Below are positions 42,282 to 52,032 of a stretch of DNA of 64,000 bases, piece after piece (the stretch's first letter is position 1; every line of letters starts with the position of its first letter). This DNA comes from Streptomyces sp. ALI-76-A (lineage in GTDB: Bacteria; Actinomycetota; Actinomycetes; Streptomycetales; Streptomycetaceae). The translations under genes were made by a program, and so were the position numbers. The stretch is from assembly GCF_030287445.1 (NCBI RefSeq), contig NZ_JASVWB010000002.1, positions 5,704,001 to 5,768,000 on the forward strand. The letters are read 5' to 3'. The notes beneath the pieces were generated by a model. That model searched no databases and was not told the origin of the DNA. It saw nothing but the letters and a program-made list of their open reading frames with translations.

Positions 42282-44399
42282 TCAGGCCGGCCCGAGCGCC
42301 CGCTTCAGGAAGTCCACCTGGAGCAGCAGCAGGTTCTCCGCGACCTGCTCCTGCGGGGTCATGTGGGTCACCCCGGACAGCGGCAGCACCTCGTGCGGGC
42401 GGCCCGCGGAGAGCAGGGCGGAGGACAGACGCAGGGCGTGGGCGAAGACGACGTTGTCGTCGGCCGTGCCGTGCACCACCATCAGGGGGCGGTGCGGCCC
42501 GGCGGGCGATGACAGGCCCTCGTCCGTGATCAGCGAGCTCTTCGCGTACGACTCCGGATGGGCGGCCGGGTCGCCCAGGTACCGCTCGGTGTAGTGCGTG
42601 TCGTACAGCCGCCAGTCCGTCACCGGCGCACCCGCGATCCCCGCGTGGAAGACGTCCGGGCGGCGCAGCACCGCGAGCCCCGCCAGCCAGCCGCCGTACG
42701 ACCAGCCGCGGATGGCCACCCGGGACAGATCGAGGGGGTATGTCTTCGCGAGGTCCTGGAGCGCGTCGACCTGGTCCTCCAGGGACACCGTGAAGTCGTG
42801 GTGGACGGCCTTCTCCCAGGCGGGGGAGCGGCCGGGGGTGCCTCGCCCGTCCGCGACGACCACCGCGAACCCCTGGTCGGCGAACCACTGCGAGGTGAGG
42901 TGCGCGTTGTGCGCGGCGACCACCCGCGGGCCGTGCGGACCGCCGTAGGGGTCCATCAGCACCGGCAGTGGAGTGTCCCCGGTGTAGTCCGTAGGCATAA
43001 GCACGGCGCACGGGATTCGGCGTGCGCCCCCCTCGGTGAGCGTCACGCGCGGGGACATACCGGGATCTTCGGCGTACGAGGTGACAGTGGCCGCCCGCTG
43101 CCCTGCACGCAGTACCTGCACCCGGGCGCCCGGCCGGTCGAGCGTCGCGGACACCAGTACGGTCACGCCCCCCGCGCGCACCGCCGAGTGCACGCCGGGC
43201 TCCTGCGACACGCGCTCCATCCCGAGCTCGTTCACCCGGTACACATGCACCTCGCCGGTCTCGGGGCTCTCGGCGTCCTCGCCGGCCGACGCCGAGACCA
43301 GCACGTCGTCGTCGGAGACGTCCAGCACCGCGCGAACGTGCAACTGCGCCCGGGTCAGCGGGCGTTCGCCCACCGCGAGGACGCGGGCACCCCCTTCGTC
43401 GGCGATCCGTACCAGCTGCCCCGACGGGCTCCAGCACGGCACCCCGGGGAAAAGATCAAGCCAAACCGGATCTTCGTCCGCGTGCACCATCCGAGTCGAG
43501 CCGGTGTCCGGATCGACCGCCAGGAACAGCTGACTGCGCTGGTCACGCGCCTGGACGAGCAGCAGCGGCGCACCCGCCGCTGACCAGTGCACATGCGCCA
43601 GATACGGGTAGCGCGCCCAGTCCCAGACGACCTCCGTACGCACCCCGTCCAGGCCGATGACGAACAGCCGTACGTCCGCGTTGTCCGTGCCCGCCGCCGG
43701 ATACGGCACGTGCTGGGGAGCACGCTCCGGGTGGGCCAGATCGGAGATCCACCACCGCCGCACCGGCGTGTCGTCCACGCGCGCCACCAGCAGCCGGTCC
43801 GACTCGGGCGACCACCAGAAGCCCCGGTTGCGGCCCATCTCCTCGGCCGCGATGAACTCCGCCAGACCGTACGTGACCTGCTCCGACTCGGACTCGGCCA
43901 GCGGCCGGTCACCCTCGCCCCCGGCGCCCGTGACGCGCAGACCGCCCCGCGTGACGTACGCGATGTGCCGGCCGTCGGGGGAGGGGCGCGGATCGATCAC
44001 CGGCCCGGGAGCGTGGAGTCCACGTGCCGTACCGGCCCTGAGTTCCGCCACGAAAAGCCGCCCTGACAAGGCGAAACTCGCCAGCTCGACGGCCGCGTCG
44101 GTGGCGTAGCCGACAATGCCGGCACCGCCCTCGCGGCTGCGCTCGCGCCGCGCCCGCTCCTCGGGTGACAGGCGCTCCGTCGCCCCGCCCAGCAGGGCGC
44201 GCGGGTCGGCCGCCACGCGCTCCCCGCCCTCCGGCAGGTCGAGGACCCACAGCGAGTTGGCCCGGTCGGTCCCCGCGCCGGAGCGCAGGAACACGACACG
44301 CGAACCGTCGGGCGCCACGGTGAACGCGCGCGGCGCGCCGAGCGTGAACCGCTGGGTACGGGCGTGCCGACGGGGGAAGGAGACAGGCTCGGTCGTCAT
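42282..44399 (-). CDS. S9 family prolyl oligopeptidase (dipeptidyl peptidase IV type)
   Basis: 705 residues from the ATG at 44399; GAAGGAGAC lies upstream at some distance. No signal peptide, so it is cytoplasmic. Residues ~1-450 form the DPPIV N-terminal beta-propeller (FIAAEEMGRNRGFWWSPESD is typical). The C-terminal alpha/beta hydrolase has the nucleophile in RGWSYGGWLA, the acid in GTADDNV and the His in SGVTHM. It cleaves small peptides, often after proline. Located next to three peptide importers, it could process imported peptides, but that link is inference. Confidence 0.92.
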   Translation of the reverse strand: MTTEPVSFPRRHARTQRFTLGAPRAFTVAPDGSRVVFLRSGAGTDRANSLWVLDLPEGGERVAADPRALLGGATERLSPEERARRERSREGGAGIVGYATDAAVELASFALSGRLFVAELRAGTARGLHAPGPVIDPRPSPDGRHIAYVTRGGLRVTGAGGEGDRPLAESESEQVTYGLAEFIAAEEMGRNRGFWWSPESDRLLVARVDDTPVRRWWISDLAHPERAPQHVPYPAAGTDNADVRLFVIGLDGVRTEVVWDWARYPYLAHVHWSAAGAPLLLVQARDQRSQLFLAVDPDTGSTRMVHADEDPVWLDLFPGVPCWSPSGQLVRIADEGGARVLAVGERPLTRAQLHVRAVLDVSDDDVLVSASAGEDAESPETGEVHVYRVNELGMERVSQEPGVHSAVRAGGVTVLVSATLDRPGARVQVLRAGQRAATVTSYAEDPGMSPRVTLTEGGARRIPCAVLMPTDYTGDTPLPVLMDPYGGPHGPRVVAAHNAHLTSQWFADQGFAVVVADGRGTPGRSPAWEKAVHHDFTVSLEDQVDALQDLAKTYPLDLSRVAIRGWSYGGWLAGLAVLRRPDVFHAGIAGAPVTDWRLYDTHYTERYLGDPAAHPESYAKSSLITDEGLSSPAGPHRPLMVVHGTADDNVVFAHALRLSSALLSAGRPHEVLPLSGVTHMTPQEQVAENLLLLQVDFLKRALGPA

Positions 44400-44595
44400 G
44401 CCACGACCATATTGGCCATGCGCCCCCTTGTGCGGCCGTGCGCCGATCAATGCGCGAGTGCGGATAGTTATGATCATTGGCGCATGGTGGGTATCAACCT
44501 GCTGGCTGGCGTACGGATTTACCTGCCCCTTGGTTCCGTTGGTTCCGTTCCCGTCCGACCCCCCACGTCCCTGGGTTCTTTGGAGGTGAGCCGCC

Positions 44596-44790
44596 GTGGC
44601 ACTCTCGATTTCGGCGGTGGTGCTGCTGGCGATCATCGTCTTCCTGTTGATCAAGAAATCAGGTCTGAAGGGCGGGCACGCGGTCGTGTGTGTCCTGCTC
44701 GGCTTCTACCTGGCTTCGTCAACGGTGGCCCCGACGATCAGCGAGTTGACGACGAACATCGCGGGCATGATCGGCAGCATCAAGTTCTGA
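44596..44790 (+). CDS. Small two-helix membrane protein
   Basis: 64 residues from a GTG with GGAGGTGAG upstream. Two hydrophobic segments (LSISAVVLLAIIVFLLI, then AVVCVLLGFYLASSTVAP) separated by KKSGLKGGH, and a short polar tail. Its sequence is conserved in Streptomyces as an uncharacterised protein. It is divergent from the peptidase; upstream, GTTATGATCATT (44466-44477) is a near-palindrome that may be a regulatory site. The function is unknown. Confidence 0.7.
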   Translation: MALSISAVVLLAIIVFLLIKKSGLKGGHAVVCVLLGFYLASSTVAPTISELTTNIAGMIGSIKF

Positions 44791-44959
44791 ATCTGCCGCG
44801 GATCCGCGTCCCGCCGGTCTTCGGACGCGTACGGCACGAAGGCCGGCCGGGTGACGGGCGACAAGGCGAGGCGCGGACCGCCCCCTTCCCGGAGTCGCGC
44901 ACGTGCGACGGTGTCCCCGCACGTTCCGGGGAGGTGGAGGCGGGAGGCCGGGTGCCTCG

Positions 44960-44965
44960 TAGGGT
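44960..44965 (+). promoter_or_regulatory. Possible -10 of a leaderless mshB transcript
   Basis: TAGGGT with six bases before the ATG at 44972; no ribosome site lies between. The -35 is not recognisable. Confidence 0.4.
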
Positions 44966-44971
44966 GGCCCC

Positions 44972-45835
44972 ATGACGGAACTGCCCGCCCGGCGTCTGCT
45001 GCTGGTGCACGCGCACCCGGACGACGAGTCGATCAACAACGGCGCGACCATGGCCCGGTACGCGGCCGAAGGCGCCCGGGTGACCCTGGTCACCTGCACG
45101 CTCGGTGAGCGCGGCGAGGTCATCCCGCCCGCACTCTCCCACCTGACCGGCGCCGCCCTCGGCCGGCACCGGCTCCATGAGCTCACGGACGCCCTGCGCG
45201 CGCTCGGCGTCGACGACGTCCGTCAGCTCGGCGGCGCCGGCCGCTACCAGGACTCCGGGATGATGGGCCTCGCCGACAACGACGACCCCTACTGCTTCTG
45301 GCAGGCGGACCTCGACGAGGCCGCCGGGTACCTGGTCGAGGTGATCCGCGAGGTACGTCCCCAGGTGCTCGTCACGTACGACGAGAACGGCGGATACGGC
45401 CACCCCGACCACATCCAGGCGCACCGGGTGGCCATGCGGGCCGTCGAGCTGGCCGCGCGGTCGGGGTGCGAGATCGCCAAGGTCTACTGGAACCGGGTGC
45501 CCCGCTCCGTCGCCGAGGACGCCTTCGCCCGGCTGGACCGGGACCTGCCCGGTCTGCGCTTCGACAAGGCGGCCGGCATCGGCGACGTACCGGGTGTGGT
45601 CGACGACGAGCGGATCACCACCGAGATCGACGGCACCGCGTACGCCGCCGCCAAGGCCGCCGCGATGCGCGCGCACGCCACGCAGATCGACGTGGCCGAG
45701 CCGTACTTCGTGCTCTCCAACGAGCTCGCGCAGCCCCTCTTCACCACCGAGTACTACGAGTTGGTGCGCGGCGAGCCGGTGCCCGCCGGGGCGCGGGAGA
45801 CCGATCTGTTCGCCGGAATCGAGGAGACGCGATGA
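44972..45835 (+). CDS. mshB: N-acetyl-1-D-myo-inositol-2-amino-2-deoxy-glucopyranoside deacetylase (mycothiol synthesis)
   Basis: 287 residues, LmbE/PIG-L family. Zinc site: HAHPDDE near residue 14 (His13, Asp16) and GHPDH around 146-149. [16 protein letters not shown] and [16 protein letters not shown] are MshB signatures. It removes the acetyl group from GlcNAc-inositol, the second step of mycothiol biosynthesis, in the cytoplasm. The mRNA may be leaderless. Its stop overlaps the next gene (ATGA). Confidence 0.95.
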   Translation: MTELPARRLLLVHAHPDDESINNGATMARYAAEGARVTLVTCTLGERGEVIPPALSHLTGAALGRHRLHELTDALRALGVDDVRQLGGAGRYQDSGMMGLADNDDPYCFWQADLDEAAGYLVEVIREVRPQVLVTYDENGGYGHPDHIQAHRVAMRAVELAARSGCEIAKVYWNRVPRSVAEDAFARLDRDLPGLRFDKAAGIGDVPGVVDDERITTEIDGTAYAAAKAAAMRAHATQIDVAEPYFVLSNELAQPLFTTEYYELVRGEPVPAGARETDLFAGIEETR

Positions 45836-46245
45836 GCGACCGGACGACGCCCGCGCTGGCCCAGCCGTTGCGGCGGCCCTCCCTCGGCCGGGCCGCCGCC
45901 CTCCTGGGGCTCTTCGTGCTCGGCGCGGTCGTCGGGGTGGCCGGTGCACTGGTGCAGTCCGGCTGGTCCCCCGGCGGGCTGCTGCTCGCGCTCGCCGGTG
46001 AGGCGGGGCTCTGCCTGGGCGGGGCGCGGGCCGTCGGGAGCCGGGGCGGGGCCGTCGCGCCCGCCGGCGGCTGGATGCTCGCGGTCATCCTGCTCACCAC
46101 CAGCCGGCCGGAAGGCGACTTCGTCTTCGCCGCGGGAAGCGGCTCGTACCTCTTCCTGCTCGGGGGTATGGCCGTCGCTGTGATCTGCGCCACCCTTGCG
46201 CCGGGGCGGCAACCGGACGGCGACGACGTCCGACTTGGCAAGTGA
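45832..46245 (+). CDS. DUF6113 membrane protein
   Basis: 137 residues, translationally coupled to mshB (ATGA). About four membrane helices: [52 protein letters not shown] and [19 protein letters not shown]. It matches the DUF6113 family that commonly follows mshB in actinobacteria. The coupling hints at a connection to mycothiol or to transport of a related compound, but nothing in the sequence shows a mechanism. Confidence 0.75.
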   Translation: MSDRTTPALAQPLRRPSLGRAAALLGLFVLGAVVGVAGALVQSGWSPGGLLLALAGEAGLCLGGARAVGSRGGAVAPAGGWMLAVILLTTSRPEGDFVFAAGSGSYLFLLGGMAVAVICATLAPGRQPDGDDVRLGK

Positions 46246-46402
46246 CGTACCACTTCGCCGGACGTGCCCGTGCGAGTCCCGTGTGGGTTTCCCCAGCGGT
46301 CGTGGGATACGCGCCAGGCGTGGCCAGTATGGTGGTGCGCGCCGCCGAGCCGCCCGAGAGAGGTCGTAACGCGGGCGGCGGAGCCAACCGGGAGAACCTG
46401 CC

Positions 46403-49267
46403 TTGAGTCGTGAAACTGACAGTCCGTCCTCCGGGCCCAACGGGCGCGGCGGAGCCGCATACCCCTCGGGCACGCCGCCGTACGGGACGCCCACGGCTTC
46501 CGACGGCGGTCCGGACGCGGGCCGTTCGGCCGCGCGGCCGGAGGAACGCAAGACCGAGACCACGCTGACGACCCGGATCCGGATCAACATCCCCGGGTCA
46601 CGGCCGATTCCACCGGTCGTCATGCGCAAGCCCGTCGGCGAGAGCGAGGCGTCCGCCGACGACAGCGCGGATGCCGAGGCGTCGACGGCGGGCTCCGGCA
46701 CGTCCGCGTCCACGGGCGCCGCCGAGCCGTCCGCCGAACCCGCGCAGGGCGCGGACGGGAAGCCGAGCGACTGGTTCGTGCCCCGCAAGTCCGGACCCGC
46801 CAAGGGCGGTCAGGGCGGCGGCTCCACCAACGGGGCCGGTCTGCCGGGCGGTTCGAGCGCCGCGCCCTCCGGTGGTGGCGCCGGTGCGCATGCCTCCGGC
46901 GGTGCGCGTCCCGGTGGCGTGGTCGGCTCCATGAACGTGCGGAGCGGCTCCCGTCCCGGCGGGACGAACGGCGCCGGGCTGACCGGTGCGACCGGCGGGC
47001 CGGTGGCTCCGGGGCACGGCGGCGGCACGGGTTCCTTCGACGTCACCGAGGCGCTGGGCGCGGGCCCGCGCGGCAACGGCTCCCGCCCCGGCGAACCGCG
47101 CCGCGACGACCTGCCGTACTTCGCGGAGAACGGCGGGGAGCAGGGCGGCCAGCACGGTGGCGCCCAGAACGGCGGTGGCCCGGACGGGCAGAGCCCGCTG
47201 AGCGCCTATGACGAGGACCTGAGCGGCTACGGCGGTCAGGGCGGCCAGAACGCCCAGGGTGCCTACGGCGGCCAGAACGGTCAGCTCGGCCAGAACGGTC
47301 AGCTGGGCCAGGACGCCTACGGTGGCCAGGGCGGCCCCAACGGGTTCAGCGGCCCGAACGGTCTCGGCGGACCGGGAGGACCGAGCGGCCCGCACGGCCC
47401 CGCCGGCCCGACCGGCGGCCCCGTCACCGGCGACGGACCGCTGGCACCGCCGACCGGCCCGGGAGCCGACCCCTTCGGCGGATCCCGTGACTTCAACGCA
47501 CCGGACGGCTTCGGCGGGCCCGCCGGCCCTCCCGGTGGTCCCGGCGGCGCTTCCGGCGCCGACGCTGGTCTCCGTGGTCCGGGCGGGTCGGGCGGCTTCG
47601 GTGGTCCTGGTGCTCCGAGCGGACCTGCCGGTCCCGACGGGCTCCGTGGTCCCGGCGGGCCGGGTGGGCCGGGTGGACCAGGGGCGCCTGGTGGCCTCGG
47701 CGCGTCCGACGGCTTCGGTGGTCCTGGTGCCTCGGGCGGACCTGCCGGTCCCGACGGGCTCCGTGGTCCCGGCGGGCCGGGTGGGCCTGGTGGACCCGGC
47801 GGCCCCGGCGCGTCCGACGGCCGCGGCCGTCCGGGTGGCCCCGGCGCCCCCGGTGGTCCGCGGCACTCGAACGGTTCGCCCGGTCTGGGCGGTCCCGGTG
47901 CTGCGGGCGGCCTATCCGGCCCCGGCGGGCCCGGGGGCCCCGGTGCTCTCAACGCCCCCTCCGGACCGGGCGGCCCTGGCACCGCCAACCGCCCCACCGG
48001 CCCCGGGGGCCCCGGCCGTCATGCCGGCCCCGGCGCCGCTGGAGCCGTAGGCCCCGGTCCCGCCGGTATGAGCGACGACACCGCGATCCTCACCCCGCAG
48101 AAGCCGGCCCCCGAGCCCGGTACCCCCGGCTTCGGCGGTGCGGCGGACAACGTCTCCGGGCACACCGTCACCAGCGGTATCCCCGTGGTGCCGTCCGACC
48201 GGAATCCTGCGTTCCCCTCGGGCGCGCACACCGACGGGCCGCTCCCGCACACGCCCCCCAAGGCGTCCGAGACGGGCACGCGGACCGAGCCCGCCAAGTC
48301 CGCCGCGCCCGCGCCCAAAAAGAAGAAGGGGCGCAGCAAGCTCGGCCTGCTCGTCGGCGCAGTGATCGTGATCGGCGGTGTCGCGTACGGCGCCGGGCTG
48401 CTCATGAACCACTCCGACGTGCCCAAGGGCACCACCGTGCTCGGCGTCGACATCGGCGGCGGTACGCGCGACGACGCCGTAGAGAAGCTCAACAAGGCCT
48501 TCGACGCCCGGGTGAACAAGGACCTGAAGCTCTCGGTCGACGGCAGGACGGTCACGCTGAAGCCGGAGCAGGCCGGGCTCCAGTTCGACATGCAGTCCAC
48601 GGCGAGCGGCGCCGCGCACAGCGACTACAACCCGGTCTCCGTGATCGGCTCGCTCTTCGGCAACCACCGGGTCGTCGAGCCGATCATGCCGGTCGACGAG
48701 GAGAAGCTGCACGCCGAACTGCAGGAGGCCGCCGGCGGCACCGGCTCGGCGACCGACGGCACGATCGAGTTCAGGTCCGGCGAGGCGGTCGCCGTGTACG
48801 GCAAGGCGGGCAAGGGCATCGACGTCGACAAGTCGACCGAGTCGGTCGAGAAGGCGTACCGCACCCAGGTGGAGACCGGCACGGCCGCCGCGGTGGCGCT
48901 CCCGACGACCACCAGGCAGCCGACGGTCTCGAACGCCGAGGTCGACCGGATGATGAAGGAGTTCGCCGAGCCGGCGATGTCCGATCTCGTCACCGTGCGG
49001 ACCGACGCGGCGCACAGCATCGATTTCGGCTCCGTGTCACTGCCGAAGATCCTCGGCTTCAAGGCCGTCGACGGCAAGCTCGTGGAGACGTACGACCTCG
49101 AGGCGCTCAAGGAGGCCTACGGCACCACCTTCGACGGCGTGCAGATCGACGGCGCGAGCGGGAAGCGTGACGTCCTGCCCCAGGACGTCGCCTCCGCGCT
49201 GGGCAAGGCGCTGCGCGGCAAGACACCGGAGGAGCGCATCCAGGTCATCGACGTCACCCCGAACTGA
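46403..49267 (+). CDS. Large membrane protein with collagen-like repeats and PG_binding_4-type extracellular region
   Basis: 954 residues from a TTG with GGGAG seven bases upstream. Residues 1-310 are Gly/Ser/Thr-rich, with Gln/Gly/Asn runs at ~240-310. Residues ~310-555 show Gly-X-Y periodicity ([20 protein letters not shown]), collagen-like. KKKKGRSK precedes one membrane helix at ~647-668 ([21 protein letters not shown]). The C-terminal ~280 residues resemble PG_binding_4 domains found with VanW and L,D-transpeptidases ([21 protein letters not shown]). The charge pattern puts the C-terminus outside and the collagen-like part in the cytoplasm. A wall-linked function is likely, but no catalytic domain is seen. 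Confidence 0.75.
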   Translation: MSRETDSPSSGPNGRGGAAYPSGTPPYGTPTASDGGPDAGRSAARPEERKTETTLTTRIRINIPGSRPIPPVVMRKPVGESEASADDSADAEASTAGSGTSASTGAAEPSAEPAQGADGKPSDWFVPRKSGPAKGGQGGGSTNGAGLPGGSSAAPSGGGAGAHASGGARPGGVVGSMNVRSGSRPGGTNGAGLTGATGGPVAPGHGGGTGSFDVTEALGAGPRGNGSRPGEPRRDDLPYFAENGGEQGGQHGGAQNGGGPDGQSPLSAYDEDLSGYGGQGGQNAQGAYGGQNGQLGQNGQLGQDAYGGQGGPNGFSGPNGLGGPGGPSGPHGPAGPTGGPVTGDGPLAPPTGPGADPFGGSRDFNAPDGFGGPAGPPGGPGGASGADAGLRGPGGSGGFGGPGAPSGPAGPDGLRGPGGPGGPGGPGAPGGLGASDGFGGPGASGGPAGPDGLRGPGGPGGPGGPGGPGASDGRGRPGGPGAPGGPRHSNGSPGLGGPGAAGGLSGPGGPGGPGALNAPSGPGGPGTANRPTGPGGPGRHAGPGAAGAVGPGPAGMSDDTAILTPQKPAPEPGTPGFGGAADNVSGHTVTSGIPVVPSDRNPAFPSGAHTDGPLPHTPPKASETGTRTEPAKSAAPAPKKKKGRSKLGLLVGAVIVIGGVAYGAGLLMNHSDVPKGTTVLGVDIGGGTRDDAVEKLNKAFDARVNKDLKLSVDGRTVTLKPEQAGLQFDMQSTASGAAHSDYNPVSVIGSLFGNHRVVEPIMPVDEEKLHAELQEAAGGTGSATDGTIEFRSGEAVAVYGKAGKGIDVDKSTESVEKAYRTQVETGTAAAVALPTTTRQPTVSNAEVDRMMKEFAEPAMSDLVTVRTDAAHSIDFGSVSLPKILGFKAVDGKLVETYDLEALKEAYGTTFDGVQIDGASGKRDVLPQDVASALGKALRGKTPEERIQVIDVTPN
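47594..47827 (+). repeat. 117-bp in-frame duplication in the collagen-like segment
   Basis: GGCTTCGGTGGTCCTGG starts at 47594 and again at 47711, 117 bp (39 codons) apart. Both copies encode GFGGPGA followed by [20 protein letters not shown], with few differences. Confidence 0.75.
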
Positions 49268-49282
49268 CCCACCCGCCGGACC

Positions 49283-49317
49283 GACGAGCCCCCGCCCGTA
49301 CCGGGCGGGGGCTCGTC
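49283..49317. terminator. Intrinsic terminator after the collagen-like gene
   Basis: Perfect 16-bp inverted repeat GACGAGCCCCCGCCCG / CGGGCGGGGGCTCGTC with a three-base TAC loop. Confidence 0.85.
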
Positions 49318-49536
49318 CCGCGTCGGACCGGGCCGGTGGACCGGGAGCCGCCGACCGCGTCCACGGGCCGTGCCGGTCCCTCGCCGTGCCGGACAGCAGT
49401 CCTCGTACTGGACGTACTCGGGCCTTCGGCCGCCGGTGCGGCGAGGGGGCACCGCCCGCGCCCTCGGGCAGCGGGGGAGACCGGGCCGGGCGTCGTCACG
49501 ACGGAGCCGACGGAGCCGACGGCGCCTGTCGCGGCC

Positions 49537-50388
49537 CTAGTTGAGCATCGCGCGGGCCGCCCGCGCCTGCTCCCGCACGCGCGCCGCGGCCGGCCCGTCC
49601 ACCGCGCCCACGACCTCGGCGTACGTCTCCAGCTCCCGCGCCCCCGCCACGAACTCGCCCCGCTGCACCAGCAGTTGCGCCCGCTCGTACCGAAGCCGCG
49701 CCGGATGCGCGGGCAGCAGCAGCGACAACTCCACCGCCCACAACGCCACGTCCGACCGCTCCGGCCGGGCCGCCGCCCACGCCCGGATGTTGTTCAGGAT
49801 CCGCAGCACCACGTCCAGCGACCGCGCGGGACGCAGCATCGACGGATGCAGCGAGCCCCCTGTCGCCCCGGCGACCAGCATCTGCGCGTCGGCCCCGGTC
49901 AGTACCCGTCCGCCGTCGAAGGGATCGGCCAGCACCTGCTCCTCCTGCTCCCCGAGCCCGACCACGAAATGCCCCGGCAGAGCCACCCCGTACACCGGCG
50001 CCCCGGCCCGTCGCGCCACCTCCATCCACACCACCGTCAGCAGGATGGGCAGGCCGCGCCGCCGCCGCAGCACCTCGTGCAGCAGCGAGGACTCCAGACG
50101 CTGGTAGTCCGCGGGGGTGCCGTGGAAACCGCACCGCTCGCCGAGCATCTCGCGCAGGGCGACCGCCCAGGAGCGCGGCCCGCCCGGCCGGAACGGCAGC
50201 TGTCCGGCCAGCCGGTCCAGCTCGATCTGCGCGGCGTCCATACCGACCTCGTCCAGCGTCCCGTCCGCCTCCGCGCCCACCAGCAGACACAGAGTGGTCA
50301 GGTCGGGCCGCTCGGAGCGGGCCTCTTCGGCGAACCGCCGGCGTAGTTCGGCGGAGCGCTCGGGGGGTGGGGGGTAGGGAGGACGCAT
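49537..50388 (-). CDS. SirB1 / transglutaminase-like family protein
   Basis: 283 residues from the ATG at 50388 (AAAGGG 12 bases upstream; a GTG at 50409 is possible). The central domain resembles the SirB1 N-terminal transglutaminase-like region: SLLHEVLRRRRGLPILLTVVWMEVARRAG, then GVALPGHFVVGL with the conserved His and DPFDGGRVLTGAD. A helical, tetratricopeptide-like C-terminus follows (RLRYERAQLLVQRGEFVAGA). The family is widespread; its activity is not established. Its stop faces the collagen-like gene. Confidence 0.8.
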   Translation of the reverse strand: MRPPYPPPPERSAELRRRFAEEARSERPDLTTLCLLVGAEADGTLDEVGMDAAQIELDRLAGQLPFRPGGPRSWAVALREMLGERCGFHGTPADYQRLESSLLHEVLRRRRGLPILLTVVWMEVARRAGAPVYGVALPGHFVVGLGEQEEQVLADPFDGGRVLTGADAQMLVAGATGGSLHPSMLRPARSLDVVLRILNNIRAWAAARPERSDVALWAVELSLLLPAHPARLRYERAQLLVQRGEFVAGARELETYAEVVGAVDGPAAARVREQARAARAMLN

Positions 50389-50414
50389 AGCAGGCTCGTG
50401 CCCTTTCACGGCGA

Positions 50415-51434
50415 TCAGTACCGCTTGTTCCCGGTACTTCCGGGTGCGCGGTAGTGGTGGTACGCGTGGTGCGCCGAGAACCCCGTCCCGGCGTACAGCG
50501 CCCGCGCTCCCGCGTTGTCCGTCTCGACCTGGAGCCACGCCGCCGAGGCGCCCTCGTCGAGCGCCCGCCGCGCCAGCGCCGCCAGCACCGCGGTGGCCAG
50601 CCCCTGCCGCCGCTGCTCCGGAGCCACCTCGACGGCGGCGAAGGACGCCCACCGTCCGTCCACGACACACCGCCCGATGGCCGCGGGGGCCGCGCCCTCC
50701 GCCGGACCGGGAACCGTGGCGAACCACACCGACGGACCGCTCCCCAGCACCTTCAGCGCCACCTCGCTCACCCCTTTGCGCTGGTAGCGCGCGAGCCACG
50801 CCTGGTCCGCCGCCCGGGACAGCGTGACGCCGGCCGGCTCACCCCGGTCGGCGAGGGGCGCCAGCGCTCCGATCCACAGCTCGGCGCTCACCTCCCGCGT
50901 CCAGCCCCGCCGCTCCAGCTCCGCGCACAGGACCTCCTGCGTCCCCTCGGCCCCGGTCGCGGTCTGCACGTAGGCGGGCAGCCCGCGGTCGCCGTACCAC
51001 CGGCGTACGACGCTCAGCGCCTCGTCGAGCGGGAGGCCGGGGTCGCCCAGCGGCAGGACGGAATTGGCCCGCCGGGTGAAGCCGCCGGCGGCCCGCAGCT
51101 CCCACGCGCCCAGCCGCTCGCTCTCCACCGGCCGCCAGGCCCGCGCGGCGACCCGCGCCAGCTCCTCGTAGGACGCGGCGGGACCCCGCCGCCGGGCCGG
51201 TGCGGACGGGACGATCTTGCCCGCGACCAGCGCGGATTCCGGAATGCGGACACTCTGGCCGTCCCGGCGCGTGATCAGCAGCACACCGTCGTCCCATGAT
51301 GTGAGAACACCCACCGTGTCAGTGAACTTCTCACCCGCGGCCCCACCGTCGCCCAGCCGCCGGACGGACACCCGTTTGCCCACGTCAGCTGGGGAGATGC
51401 GGACCACGAGGCGTCCTGTCGCAGAGATTTCCAC
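50415..51434 (-). CDS. GNAT family N-acetyltransferase with N-terminal SH3-like domain
   Basis: 339 residues. Residues 1-75 look like a small beta-barrel (VGKRVSVRRLGDGG ... GVLTSWDDGVLLITRRDGQSVRIP). The C-terminal GNAT domain carries the acetyl-CoA loop VAPEQRRQGLATAVLAALARRAL and ends VETDNAGARALYAGTGFSAHH, both canonical. The acceptor is unknown. It is divergent from the ferredoxin gene and close upstream of the SirB1-like gene on the same strand (26 bp), so the two may be one operon. Confidence 0.85.
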   Translation of the reverse strand: MEISATGRLVVRISPADVGKRVSVRRLGDGGAAGEKFTDTVGVLTSWDDGVLLITRRDGQSVRIPESALVAGKIVPSAPARRRGPAASYEELARVAARAWRPVESERLGAWELRAAGGFTRRANSVLPLGDPGLPLDEALSVVRRWYGDRGLPAYVQTATGAEGTQEVLCAELERRGWTREVSAELWIGALAPLADRGEPAGVTLSRAADQAWLARYQRKGVSEVALKVLGSGPSVWFATVPGPAEGAAPAAIGRCVVDGRWASFAAVEVAPEQRRQGLATAVLAALARRALDEGASAAWLQVETDNAGARALYAGTGFSAHHAYHHYRAPGSTGNKRY

Positions 51435-51574
51435 AGGTCAGTTCACCCCTCCTGTTCGGATCTTGCCCGGGAACGGAGATACTAGGTGCGGGCATCGACG
51501 ACGCCGCGCTCCCGCGCGCCAGGCGGCGGAGCCTGAGGAGGCCCGCCAGCGCCCTATCGAGGAGGAACGACAGC

Positions 51575-51895
51575 GTGACCTACGTCATCGCGCAGCCTTG
51601 TGTCGACGTCAAGGACAAGGCGTGCATCGAGGAGTGCCCGGTCGACTGCATTTACGAGGGCTCCCGGTCCTTGTACATCCACCCGGACGAATGCGTCGAC
51701 TGTGGTGCCTGTGAGCCGGTCTGCCCGGTCGAGGCGATCTTCTACGAGGACGACACTCCCGAGGAGTGGAAGGACTACTACAAGGCGAACGTCGAGTTCT
51801 TCGACGAGCTCGGCTCCCCCGGCGGCGCCAGCAAGCTGGGCCTGATCGAGCGCGACCACCCCTTCGTCGCCGCGCTGCCGCCGCAGAACCAGTAA
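51575..51895 (+). CDS. fdxA: Seven-iron ferredoxin
   Basis: 106 residues from a GTG with GGAGG. The N-terminal half has the cysteine arrangement of a [3Fe-4S] plus [4Fe-4S] ferredoxin (CVDVKDKACIEECPVDCIYE; CVDCGACEPVCPVEAIF), with the 7Fe-type C-terminal extension (EEWKDYYKANVEFFDELG). It is an electron carrier, for example to cytochromes P450. It lies upstream of dapC, a pairing kept in mycobacteria (fdxC-dapC). Confidence 0.95.
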   Translation: MTYVIAQPCVDVKDKACIEECPVDCIYEGSRSLYIHPDECVDCGACEPVCPVEAIFYEDDTPEEWKDYYKANVEFFDELGSPGGASKLGLIERDHPFVAALPPQNQ

Positions 51896-51931
51896 GAGCG
51901 GCCGGACCCCCCCCGATTCTCGCCTGCGCTC

Positions 51932-51957
51932 GGACCGGGGGCCCGTCGCCCCGGTCC
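51932..51957 (+). terminator. Hairpin between fdxA and dapC
   Basis: Perfect 9-bp inverted repeat GGACCGGGG / CCCCGGTCC with an 8-base loop; probably a terminator or attenuator of ferredoxin transcription. Confidence 0.55.
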
Positions 51958-52032
51958 CGTACGGCCTGATCGCCCTTGGTCGCCGTACGGGGCCGAGGCG
52001 TTCGCCGACTCGAGAAAGTGAGCCCGAGCACC

